Below, piece after piece: positions 54,951-63,250 of a stretch of 63,631 bases of DNA. The translations under genes and the position numbers were made by a program. Below the pieces are notes generated by a model. That model was not told the DNA's origin. It did no database searches and saw only the letters and a program-made list of their open reading frames with translations. Source of the stretch: Planctomycetota bacterium (GTDB taxonomy: Bacteria; Planctomycetota; Phycisphaerae; UBA1845; UTPLA1); NCBI GenBank assembly GCA_003576905.1, contig QEVG01000029.1, positions 1 to 63,631 on the forward strand, in the 5' to 3' direction. Every line of letters starts with the position of its first letter. The stretch's first letter is position 1.

Positions 54951-55412
54951 TCAACGGCCCGGCTTCTCGCACTGGCTGCGCTCGATCTCTCCGATCTTGT
55001 CGACCCGTGTCTGGTGCCGGCCCCCCTCGAAGGTCGTCTTGAGCCACACTTCAACGATGCGGCGCATGAGGGCGTTGCCGACAAGGTCGGCCGGCAGGCA
55101 GAGGATGTTCGCGTCGTTGTGCCGCCGGGACATCTCGGCAGTGAGCTCATCGTGGCACAAGGCGGCGCGGATGCCGTGCAGTTTGTTGGCCGTGACGCAG
55201 ACGCCGATGCCGGTTCCGCAGAAAAGGACGCCGACGTCGCACTGCTTCGACTGAACCGCGCGCGCCGCGGCCTGCGCCGGATCGGGATAATCGCAGGGCT
55301 TGGTCGAGTCGGTGCCGAAGTCGATGACCTCCATGCCCAGCTCCTGGAGTACGGCCTTGATGTGGCTTTTGGCGTTGAAGCCGCGATGATCGGCTCCGAG
55401 TGCGACTTTCAT
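54951..55412 (-). CDS. rpiB: Ribose-5-phosphate isomerase B
   Basis: 153 residues, standard size. Phosphate-binding ADHRGF near the N-terminus, catalytic C65 in FCGTGIGVCVTANK, and SRRHNDANIL toward the C-terminus. Interconverts ribose 5-phosphate and ribulose 5-phosphate in the pentose phosphate pathway. The Sua5-phosphatase gene ends 78 bases upstream on the same strand, as often seen near rpiB in bacteria (where low-molecular-weight phosphatases and Sua5 also neighbour it). Confidence 0.95.
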   Translation of the reverse strand: MKVALGADHRGFNAKSHIKAVLQELGMEVIDFGTDSTKPCDYPDPAQAAARAVQSKQCDVGVLFCGTGIGVCVTANKLHGIRAALCHDELTAEMSRRHNDANILCLPADLVGNALMRRIVEVWLKTTFEGGRHQTRVDKIGEIERSQCEKPGR

Positions 55413-55490
55413 GGTGCTGTCTCCGCGGTCGTTTCGAATGCTTCGCTTTCAGTCGCCGGGCCGGCGCCCCTTCCGCGCCCTCGTCCGTCG

Positions 55491-56621
55491 TCAGACGGGT
55501 ATTTCCTGAAGCCTTGTCCGAAGCGCCTTTTCGATTCGCTCCGCCGCGGCATCATAATCCTGAAGAGTGCCGCCGACAGGGTCCGCGATGTCGCCGGACG
55601 GATCGAGCAGTTCCGCGCGGGCGGCCGCTGCGGGAGAGAGGCTCCGAATGACTTCGAGATGGTGCCTCCCCATGACAAAGATATAGTCCGCCGGGTGGAT
55701 CAGGTCCACGCTTAAATGGCGCGCCACATGATCGGCAATCTCCGCGCCCCGTTGGCGGCAGACTTCCACAGCCTCGGCGCTGACCCGTGCGCCGGGAAAC
55801 GACATCGTCCCCGCCGACAGGACCTGGACTCCGTGGCGGCCAAGGTGCCCGACCTCGCACCCCAGGCGCTCGGCCAGCAACTTTCGGCAGAGCCCCTCGG
55901 CCATGGGCGAGCGGCACGTGTTGCCGGTGCAGACGAACAGAAGCGTGAGCGTGGCAAATCTCCTCACCGTCCGCTCGTCATACACGCCCGTTCGAAGCAC
56001 CTTGTAACCCGTTCCGTTGAGTGAGACGATCGTCGAGGCCTGTTTGTAACGGCAGGGGCCGCCGTCGATGACGATGTCCACCTTTCCGTCGAGTTCCGCG
56101 CGGACGCCGTCCACGTCCGTCGGGGCCGGGCGTCCGCCAAGATTCGCGCTCGAGGCGATGATCGGAGCCCCCGCCTCGGCGAGAACCGCGGCGCCCTGCG
56201 GGTGATCGGGGTAGCGCAGGCCGACGGAGTTGTCGGCGTAGATCGCCGTTCGGCCCGATTCGCTCAGCGAGGCAAACACCGGCGCGGCGCTGGGGTCGGT
56301 CACGGGAAACACGAGCGTCAGCGGACCGGGCCAGCCCTTGCGGATGAAGCGTCGCGCGACGGGCGTCAGCCCCTCGCCGCCGACGAACTGCTCGGAATCC
56401 TCCCGGCGGCCGATGTGAACCGTGAATGGTTGCTTCCAGGAGCGTCCCTTGACCTCGCGCAGGCGCTCCACGCTCTCCTGGCGGGTCGCCGCCGCGCCGA
56501 CGCCGTACACCGTTTCGGTGGGGAAGACGACGAGTGCGCCGTCGGCCAGGGCCTGCGCGGCTCGGCGGATCGCGGCGTGCCCGGCAGCGCCGGATTGCAG
56601 TGAAATGTATTCCGTCTCCAT
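55491..56621 (-). CDS. Fusion of threonylcarbamoyl-AMP synthase (Sua5/YrdC) and low-molecular-weight protein-tyrosine phosphatase
   Basis: 376 residues from the ATG at 56621. Residues 1-215 are a YrdC domain (FPTETVYGVGA, KGRSWKQPF, PGPLTLVF, ASSANLGGRPAPT), which makes threonylcarbamoyl-adenylate for the t6A base of tRNAs. Residues 225-376 are a LMW phosphatase domain with the P-loop C231-x5-R237 (VCTGNTCRSPM) and the general-acid Asp in DIADPVGG. The separate proteins are often neighbours of rpiB in Bacillus-type genomes; here they are joined and placed right before it. Confidence 0.93.
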   Translation of the reverse strand: METEYISLQSGAAGHAAIRRAAQALADGALVVFPTETVYGVGAAATRQESVERLREVKGRSWKQPFTVHIGRREDSEQFVGGEGLTPVARRFIRKGWPGPLTLVFPVTDPSAAPVFASLSESGRTAIYADNSVGLRYPDHPQGAAVLAEAGAPIIASSANLGGRPAPTDVDGVRAELDGKVDIVIDGGPCRYKQASTIVSLNGTGYKVLRTGVYDERTVRRFATLTLLFVCTGNTCRSPMAEGLCRKLLAERLGCEVGHLGRHGVQVLSAGTMSFPGARVSAEAVEVCRQRGAEIADHVARHLSVDLIHPADYIFVMGRHHLEVIRSLSPAAAARAELLDPSGDIADPVGGTLQDYDAAAERIEKALRTRLQEIPV

Positions 56622-56834
56622 CGGGGGGATGACTCCGCGTCGATTATGAAACCACAAACCCGGCCTGTCAACCGAACCGGCGGCGTGGACTTCAGACGCT
56701 TGGCCGTCAGCGTCACGGCCCGTACGAACGGCGCGCCCGCGCCCGGCGGGGACCTTCGCGCGAGGCGGCGTGGCCGCGCCCAAAGCGCGCGCCGCGCCGC
56801 GGCCCGGATCGGCGTCGGTGTCACTATCTTGTCA

Positions 56835-58163
56835 CTATTCCCGATCCTCGAACATCTCGATCTCGAGGAGGTCGAAGAAGTCCGTCACGCTCACAGGGTC
56901 AATGTGGTCCTCAAAATACGTGATGGACAGCGACATCCGGTCGCCGAAGGTGGTGCGCCCGAGCAGCCAGCCCGGGTGGCAGTTCATCGCTCCCGCGCCG
57001 GAAAGATTGGTGACGCGGGCCCGGCCCAGTTCAATAAACGATTTGTCAAACTGGTAGCCCGTAAAACCAGCCGCCGCGCGGGGCATGCGGTGCGACGTCA
57101 GCCAGCGCGTCACGGCCAGCGGCCAGCGCGCCGAGGCGCGGTACATCATCCATGTCGCCTCGTCGAGGCGCCGCTCGAAAAACTCCGCGAATTGCCGTGC
57201 CGCCGCCGCGTCCGCCCGGCGCCGGTCGGCCAGGTCTTCCGCCGTGAACACGATCCACGGAATCGTCACGTGGTTGCCGTGTACGCCGGGACGGGGACCC
57301 GTTCGGGCCAGGGGAAGCGGCTGGGGAAACAGGTAGTGCGAGCGCGGCCGGCCCCGCGCGGCGCACATCTTCAGATAGGCCCGGCCGAGTGCCACGAGGA
57401 TGGCGCGCGAATAGCGAAGCGGGCCCTCCGCCGTCCGCGCGCGGGCCAGGGCCTCGAACCGCTGCCGCCGCGCGGCGTCATACGTGCGATGGACGAAGCT
57501 GCATCGCTGCGCCGCTCCTTCCGGCTTCCGCACGATGCGAGGCTGGTGGTACCGGTCGCAGACCGCGTAGCGCAGCCGCCCCTGAAAGGCGCGGCGCACC
57601 GATAGCGGGAATCTCGGCCGGAATGGAGCCGGACACACGGCGGCCGGGTCGCGCCCCAGCGGCGGTTCGCGGCCCGTCAGGATGGCGTGGAGGCACTGCA
57701 TGAGCAGATGGCCTCCTTCGATATCCATCAGGGCGTGTCCCCAGCGCAATCCCAGCCGATGGCGTCCGTCGCCGAAGTCGACATGGACCAGCCGCAGTTG
57801 CGGGCCTTCGCGCACGTTCACCGGAATGTCGATCGCCCGCTGGAGCGGGCCCCAGCCGTTGTCGCCGGCCGCGTCGATCGCGTGATAGTCGTACTCAACT
57901 GCGTCCTCGAAGCGTTCGTTGCCGCTGATGTGCCAGTAGGGCTGGTGAAACAGCGGCCGGAAGCGGATGTGCGCCGAAAGCGCCGGGTACAACCGGCCCA
58001 GTTCGCGCACCGCCGCGGCGAGCTCTCCGCGATCCAGCGGGCCTTCGAGATCGACAATGAGCATCACGCTCAGGCCGGAATAGCCTCGCTGCTGAAGCGA
58101 CTCGTGCGTCACCAGCAGAACATAATCCACGGGACTGAGCGGGTAGGAAATCGGTCCGGTCAA
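56835..58163 (-). CDS. Condensation-domain-like acyltransferase
   Basis: 442 residues, no signal peptide. The CoA-dependent acyltransferase / NRPS condensation fold motif HxxxD occurs as H143-A-L-M-D147 (RWGHALMDIEGG). A second-half motif near the C-terminus (FGDRMSLSITYFEDHID) matches the DFGWG-like region seen in such enzymes. Arg-rich middle. It could esterify alcohols or lipids with acyl groups as wax ester synthases do; the substrate is unknown. It is divergent from the E1-alpha gene, 149 bases apart. Confidence 0.8.
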   Translation of the reverse strand: MTGPISYPLSPVDYVLLVTHESLQQRGYSGLSVMLIVDLEGPLDRGELAAAVRELGRLYPALSAHIRFRPLFHQPYWHISGNERFEDAVEYDYHAIDAAGDNGWGPLQRAIDIPVNVREGPQLRLVHVDFGDGRHRLGLRWGHALMDIEGGHLLMQCLHAILTGREPPLGRDPAAVCPAPFRPRFPLSVRRAFQGRLRYAVCDRYHQPRIVRKPEGAAQRCSFVHRTYDAARRQRFEALARARTAEGPLRYSRAILVALGRAYLKMCAARGRPRSHYLFPQPLPLARTGPRPGVHGNHVTIPWIVFTAEDLADRRRADAAAARQFAEFFERRLDEATWMMYRASARWPLAVTRWLTSHRMPRAAAGFTGYQFDKSFIELGRARVTNLSGAGAMNCHPGWLLGRTTFGDRMSLSITYFEDHIDPVSVTDFFDLLEIEMFEDRE

Positions 58164-58312
58164 TGCGGCATTCCTCGGGTGGAAGGATCGGGCCTCTGCG
58201 CCGCCGTCGAGGCGGCGGGGACCCGCGGCATCCGGTATTCATCATTCCAGCGCAGGCCGGGCACGCGCGGCGCGGGCGATTTCTTGTATCCCGGCATGCG
58301 AGCCGCTACTCT

Positions 58313-59590
58313 ATGGACTCATTGGTCACGTCGTCCAGCGAGATGGGATCCGCCGGCGGCGGGCCCGGCGCGTGCCCCCCGCAAGAGGCCTCCTCGCGAG
58401 CTTTCCAGGGAGTCGTAGTGCCCAGAGCCAGAATCGCTCTTGCCGAAGAGGTCGAATACCTATCGATTCTCGACGAACAGGCAAACGTGGACGTCGCGCT
58501 GGATCCGCGCCTGCCCCCGCACGAACTTCAGCGACTGTACCGCACACTTCTTCTGGGGCGGCGCTTCGACGAGCGCATGATCATGCTCTCCCGCCAGGGT
58601 CGGATCGGCAACTACCCGCCATATCGCGGCCAGGAAGCCGCCTCGCTCGGCCCGGCCTGGGTCCTCCGCCGCGACGACTGGATCGTCCCGTCGTTTCGCG
58701 AGCTGATCGCTCTCATTCATCACGGCTGGCCGATGCACCGCCTCATCCTCGGCTGGTGGGGCGGGCACGAGATCGGTGCGCAACCCCCGGAAGGTGTCAA
58801 TGCGTTGCCACTGTGCGGGCCGGTTGCCGGGCAGTGCCTCCATGCCGCCGGCCTTGCCTGGGGCAGCAAGCTCGCCGGGCGCGACGCCGTCGCGGTTTGT
58901 TTCATCGGCGACGGCGGAACCAGTGAGGGCGATTTCCACGAGGCGATGAACGTGGCCGGCGTGTTCCGGCTGCCACTCATCATGATCGTTCAGAACAACC
59001 ACTGGGCCATTTCGACCCCGCGCAGCCGCCAGACGGCCTCGGCCACCTTCGTCCAGAAGGCCGTGGGCTACGGCGTGCCCGCCGTGCAGGTCGACGGCAA
59101 CGACATTCTTGCGATGATCGTGGCCACGCGCGCGGCGGTCGATCGCGCACGCGCCGGGGGCGGTGCGACGTTGATCGAGGCGGTCACCTACCGCCTCGGC
59201 CCGCACTCGACCTCCGATGATCCGAAGAAATACCGCAACCCGGCCGAAGTGGAGCCGTGGGAAAAGCGCGAGCCGCTGATTCGCTTCCGAAAGTACATGG
59301 AGGCCAGAGGACTCCTGACCGACGCGACCCAGGCTCTCATTGAGGCGGAGATCGACGCGCAGATCGTCGCCGAGATCGCCCTGGCCGAGCAGTATCGCCC
59401 TGTCGAGACCGAGCCGTTCGATCATTGCTTCGCCGAGATGCCCGACCACCTCGTGCGCCAGCGCGCCGAGTTCGAGCATTACCTTCGCGTGCGCGGCGGT
59501 GGCGCTGCGCCCGCTCCGGCCGCCGCCATACCCAGCGCCCCCCCGCGCCTTCCGGTCGATCGCTTCACGCCCACCGTTCCGGTTGTGTGA
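58313..59590 (+). CDS. pdhA: Pyruvate (or 2-oxoacid) dehydrogenase E1 component, alpha subunit
   Basis: 425 residues from ATG 58313. Thiamine diphosphate/Mg motif GDG(x)nNN: G199-D200-G201 to Asn in IVQNNHWAI. Typical blocks are GNYPPYRGQEAAS, RLGPHSTSDDPKKYR. An Ala/Pro-rich tail about 40 residues long follows the catalytic domain. The enzyme decarboxylates pyruvate or a branched 2-oxoacid together with a beta subunit; neither E1-beta, E2 nor E3 is adjacent (an SGNH hydrolase follows), so it must find its partner from elsewhere. Which 2-oxoacid it uses cannot be told. Confidence 0.92.
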   Translation: MDSLVTSSSEMGSAGGGPGACPPQEASSRAFQGVVVPRARIALAEEVEYLSILDEQANVDVALDPRLPPHELQRLYRTLLLGRRFDERMIMLSRQGRIGNYPPYRGQEAASLGPAWVLRRDDWIVPSFRELIALIHHGWPMHRLILGWWGGHEIGAQPPEGVNALPLCGPVAGQCLHAAGLAWGSKLAGRDAVAVCFIGDGGTSEGDFHEAMNVAGVFRLPLIMIVQNNHWAISTPRSRQTASATFVQKAVGYGVPAVQVDGNDILAMIVATRAAVDRARAGGGATLIEAVTYRLGPHSTSDDPKKYRNPAEVEPWEKREPLIRFRKYMEARGLLTDATQALIEAEIDAQIVAEIALAEQYRPVETEPFDHCFAEMPDHLVRQRAEFEHYLRVRGGGAAPAPAAAIPSAPPRLPVDRFTPTVPVV

Positions 59591-59645
59591 CGTTTGCCCT
59601 CTGCGCTCATTCGCGCGACGGCCAACGCAGCTCGCGCGGCGCGCA

Positions 59646-59651
59646 TATAAT
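59646..59651 (+). promoter_or_regulatory. Candidate -10 box of the SGNH hydrolase gene
   Basis: Perfect TATAAT, 20 bases before ATG 59672. No matching -35 hexamer; GAGG between box and ATG is the likely ribosome-binding site. Confidence 0.4.
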
Positions 59652-59671
59652 CCTTGCGAGGGACGTACGTG

Positions 59672-60484
59672 ATGATCACTCCTACAGGGCGACCGGACGC
59701 GGCCGCGCAACGCGGCCGACGATTCACTCGCGGCGCGGTCCTGCCGGCCGTCGCCGCGTTCATCAGCCCCGTTGCCTGCTCCGAGGACGCATTCCGCCTG
59801 CCCGATTTCAACGCGCGCTACATCGCCTTCGGAGACTCCTCGACGGCCGGCCCGTCGCAGCGCGATTATGTTGACTTCCTGTGCGAGCGGCTGGGCGTGC
59901 CGCCCGAGGCCTTCGCCAATGAGGGCCGCGGCGGCGAGTCTGCCGGGGAAGGTGCGGACCGGCTCACGTCCTACCTCGACCGGCGCCTGTTTCCGAATGC
60001 CCATTCGCTGCTGTACTGGGAGGGCGCCGCCGAGCTGATTGATTTCCTCCAGGCGAATGACCCGCTGCTGGCATTCTCGCCGAGCGCACCGGCCTATCCC
60101 CATGCCGCCGCCCTCGCGGCGCGCCTTGACGAGACGCAGGCCGCCGTGGAGCGGGCGCTGGCCGCCGGCCGCGACGCGGGACTGACGGTTTATGTGGCGA
60201 CCTACTTCTTCATGCCGTCGGGCAGCCTGAACTGCGAACCGCTCTTCCTCGGCGTTCTGCTGCCCGGCCAGGCCGACAACGCGAACGCATATGTCGCGCT
60301 GCTGAACGAGCGCATCCGCGCCGCCGCCGCGGCGCAGGGGGCGACGCTGGTGGACGTGGCGACGCTGGACGCAACGCTGCGCGGCAGCGCCGCGAACTAC
60401 CACAACTGCAACCACCTCAGCGCCGCGGGCAACGAGATCGTCGCGGGCCTGTTTTTCGACGTCATCCCGCCCGGCCCGCCGTAA
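59672..60484 (+). CDS. SGNH/GDSL-family hydrolase, exported
   Basis: 270 residues from ATG 59672. N-terminal Arg-rich head and hydrophobic segment (about 20-36, ending VACSED) suggest export, possibly with Cys36 lipidated, though the lipobox is poor. Block I is FGDSSTAGP (S56 nucleophile); block II Gly in NEGRGGESAGEG; block III is weak (YWEGAAELIDF); block V is NHLSAAGNEI with His. Hydrolases of this type act on esters of sugars, lipids or peptidoglycan. The substrate is unknown. Confidence 0.85.
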   Translation: MITPTGRPDAAAQRGRRFTRGAVLPAVAAFISPVACSEDAFRLPDFNARYIAFGDSSTAGPSQRDYVDFLCERLGVPPEAFANEGRGGESAGEGADRLTSYLDRRLFPNAHSLLYWEGAAELIDFLQANDPLLAFSPSAPAYPHAAALAARLDETQAAVERALAAGRDAGLTVYVATYFFMPSGSLNCEPLFLGVLLPGQADNANAYVALLNERIRAAAAAQGATLVDVATLDATLRGSAANYHNCNHLSAAGNEIVAGLFFDVIPPGPP

Positions 60485-60955
60485 GGGCCGCACGATTGGC
60501 GCCTCCTCCCGGGCATCCGTCCACCCTCCGCCTCGTGCCGATCGAACGGAGTCGTCCGCACGCGCAGGACCATCGGGCATGTCCCGCCGTGCGCGCCAGT
60601 CCCGGGGATTGCGCATTACGATCTGGGCGTGCTTTGCAGCCTGCGAGTCAGAGAGAATTCGCCCGATCCGCTCGCTCGCCTACCTCTTGCGGGCCGTCGC
60701 CAACGTCGGAGTCTTTGTTGTCTGACGGGCCGCTACGGCCTTGCTCGGCGACATTTGGCTCCTTGAGGGAATCGGGCCCAGGGTCGTGTGGCGCAGCCGA
60801 GCCTACGGATGCATCTTTCGTAATCAGAAGGGAATGCGGCTGGAAGATTCCCAAGGCCATGCGGGCGTCACTCCGACTGGAAGAAGGCCCCTGAAAATGA
60901 TATAAACGCGGAGGGACGGCGGATTCGCCGCCGGGTTTCCAAAAGGAGGATTTCG
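60485..60955 (+). other. Gene-free 471-base region
   Basis: No coding signal supported. It includes a small GGCCGCTACGGCC hairpin near 60730 and TATAAA at 60901-60906, about 50 bases before ATG 60956, which could be a -10 element. Confidence 0.5.
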
Positions 60956-63250
60956 ATGACCACGATCCGATCCGCTCGGTTCGCGCTCGCGGGCCTTTGC
61001 CTTTTTGTGCTCGCAGCGCAGACATCCATCGCGCGCGACCTGGCCCGCGCGGTCCCGGCCGACACGCTTATCTTCGTCCATCGCGCCGGCAGCGATGTCA
61101 TTCAGGAGTCCCTTGACGCGACGGCGTTCGGGCGGATGCTGACCGAGCCCGAGGTTCAGGAATTCGTCGGCCAGGCCTTTGCCCTTGCCGAGACCTTAGT
61201 CCGGCCGACACTCACCGGCGAGAAGGCGCCACGGATCTACGACGAGGCCCGGAACCTGTTGGCGCATCTCGCGCGGCGGCCCGTGGCGGTGGCGCTCGTG
61301 GACATCACGCGAAAGGGCGACGACATCCGGCCGCACGTTGCGCTGGTCGTGGACGGCGGCGAGGCCGCCCGCGAGTTCAAGTCCGCTTTTGAGTCTTTTC
61401 TGAGGGCCTGCGGGGCTCCCCGGTCGAAGAAGGCGAAGGGGATGCCCAAGAGCGTCCGCTTCGTGATGAACACACCGGCCGGCGCGCTTTACTACGCGAC
61501 CTACAAGGAGTATTGCGTCGCCGCGATCGGCAAGGGCGCGTTGACGAAGGTCCTCGCGTGCCTGAAGGATGACTCCGGCTCCCTCGGCCGCGCGCCGGGG
61601 CTGACCGGACCGCGAAAGATCATCGGCGGCTCCGATGGGACGCGCGCGTGGACCGTGTACGTTCAGTTCGAGAAGGCCTTCGCGGCCGCGCGCCGGCTCT
61701 CGAAGGGGGGCAGCGCCGAGGACGCCGACGAAACGGCGCGGCTGCTTACGGTCGCCCAGTCGGTCGTTCTCGGCAATGCCGCGACGATGACATGGGAGCG
61801 GCACTACCGCGACGGCGGCTGCTGGAGCACGACCTACTATGCCCCGCGCGAAGGACAACGGGTTACGTCCCTGTTTCGCGGCGGCGAGTCCGTCTCTGAG
61901 GAAGACCTAGCCCTCATTCCGCGATCGCCCACCTGGGCCTTCGTCACCAAGGTCGAGCTGGCCAGCGCGTGGAAGGCGATGCGTCAGGCTCTGAAGGACG
62001 TCGATGAGAAGGCCGACGCCTCGCTCGCCGAGGCCCTCGGTGCCGCCGCCGAGACCATCGGCTACGACATCGAGTCCGACCTGCTCCCGCTCATCGGTCG
62101 GACCCTCATCGCCTATGAGACGCCCTCCACCGGCGCTGTCTCGATGCTGGACGTGATCTACCTCATCGAATCTCCGGACCCCGCCGCCTTGTCCGACCGC
62201 ATCGCGGGGGCTGTCGAGGCCCTCAGTGGGCGCTTCGGCGGGCAGCGCCTTCGCATCAGCGAAAAGACCGGTAAGGACGGCCCGATCCGCAGCCTGAGCC
62301 TTACCGGGATGCCGATGCCGGTACCGGTCGCGCCGACCTGGGGCGTCGCCGATCGCTGGCTCGTGATCGGGCTGTCGCCGACGTCGGTCCAGCCGCTGGT
62401 CACCTCGATCGCTGAGGGGAAGATGCGCGGGGACGACTCGCTCGCCGCCAACACCGATTTCAAGCGCCTTCGCGGAAAGATCGGCGACCTCGGCTGGAGG
62501 TTCAGTTACTCAAACGTCAAGGCTGAAATGCACGGGCTCTACCCCATGGCGCACATGGGCCTTCAGTTCGCCGCCGCCTATATGAAGGGCATGCCGGTTC
62601 CGGGATTGCCCAGTCTCCCGACCCTTACCAAGCACCTATTCGACGAGGTCGCGACCGTCCGCGCCGAGGGCGACGGCGAAATCTCCATCAGCTATGGCCC
62701 GCTGCCGATATCGACAAGTCTCTTCTCGTCGACCGGCATCGCCGCCGTGAGCATGGGAACGGCGATCATGCTGCCGGCCCTTTCGCGCGCCCGCGAGCTC
62801 TCCAAGCGGACCGTCTGCGCCGCGAATCTTCGTGGCATCGGCCAGGGCATGTACATCCATGCCCAGGACGCCGACGGTGCGTTTCCTGACTCGTTCGCGA
62901 AGCTCGTCTCGGAGGGCCACGTGCCGGAGAAGAACTTCACCTGCCCCAGCTCAACGTGCGAGGTCGGAGACCTGACCTGCTGCTACGAGTACATCCCCGG
63001 CCAGAAGGATTCCGACGACCCGCTGAACGTCCTCGTCTATGACAAGGAGGGCGTTCACGGTCCCGAGTCGGGCGGAAACGTCCTGTTCCTCGACGGCCAC
63101 GTTAACTTCATCAAGCCCTATGAGAAAGTCGAGGAACTCGTCGAAGAGACGCGGAAGCGCCTCGCGGAAAAGGACAACGCGAAGCCGGACAGGAAAAAGC
63201 CCGGCCGAAAGAAGTCCGGGGGCAAGATTAGGCCGCCGGCGGGGTCGTAG
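60956..63250 (+). CDS. Secreted protein fusing a DUF3352-like region to a pseudopilin-like C-terminal domain
   Basis: 764 residues, ATG 60956 with AAAGGAGG upstream (strong site). Signal peptide about 1-26. Residues 30-580 look like planctomycete DUF3352-type proteins (LARAVPADTLIFVHRAG, followed by alternating beta and helix). From about 588, MGTAIMLPALSRARELSKR then CAANLRGIGQGMYIHAQDADG is the sequence that normally follows a pseudopilin N-terminus, and GNVLFLDGHVNF near 700 resembles the H-X9-DG end. The prepilin cleavage site is absent because the domain is internal. The last 50 residues are Lys/Pro-rich. Function unknown. Confidence 0.85.
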   Translation: MTTIRSARFALAGLCLFVLAAQTSIARDLARAVPADTLIFVHRAGSDVIQESLDATAFGRMLTEPEVQEFVGQAFALAETLVRPTLTGEKAPRIYDEARNLLAHLARRPVAVALVDITRKGDDIRPHVALVVDGGEAAREFKSAFESFLRACGAPRSKKAKGMPKSVRFVMNTPAGALYYATYKEYCVAAIGKGALTKVLACLKDDSGSLGRAPGLTGPRKIIGGSDGTRAWTVYVQFEKAFAAARRLSKGGSAEDADETARLLTVAQSVVLGNAATMTWERHYRDGGCWSTTYYAPREGQRVTSLFRGGESVSEEDLALIPRSPTWAFVTKVELASAWKAMRQALKDVDEKADASLAEALGAAAETIGYDIESDLLPLIGRTLIAYETPSTGAVSMLDVIYLIESPDPAALSDRIAGAVEALSGRFGGQRLRISEKTGKDGPIRSLSLTGMPMPVPVAPTWGVADRWLVIGLSPTSVQPLVTSIAEGKMRGDDSLAANTDFKRLRGKIGDLGWRFSYSNVKAEMHGLYPMAHMGLQFAAAYMKGMPVPGLPSLPTLTKHLFDEVATVRAEGDGEISISYGPLPISTSLFSSTGIAAVSMGTAIMLPALSRARELSKRTVCAANLRGIGQGMYIHAQDADGAFPDSFAKLVSEGHVPEKNFTCPSSTCEVGDLTCCYEYIPGQKDSDDPLNVLVYDKEGVHGPESGGNVLFLDGHVNFIKPYEKVEELVEETRKRLAEKDNAKPDRKKPGRKKSGGKIRPPAGS

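Noticed and set aside
58284-58312. TTGTAT-N17-TACTCT as promoter of the E1-alpha gene
   Set aside because: It would place the transcription start after the chosen ATG; the -10 match is poor. If real, translation would begin at a later codon such as ATG 58343.
60496-60894. 132-codon frame between the SGNH hydrolase and the last gene
   Set aside because: No ribosome-binding site, no domain, and composition unlike neighbouring proteins.
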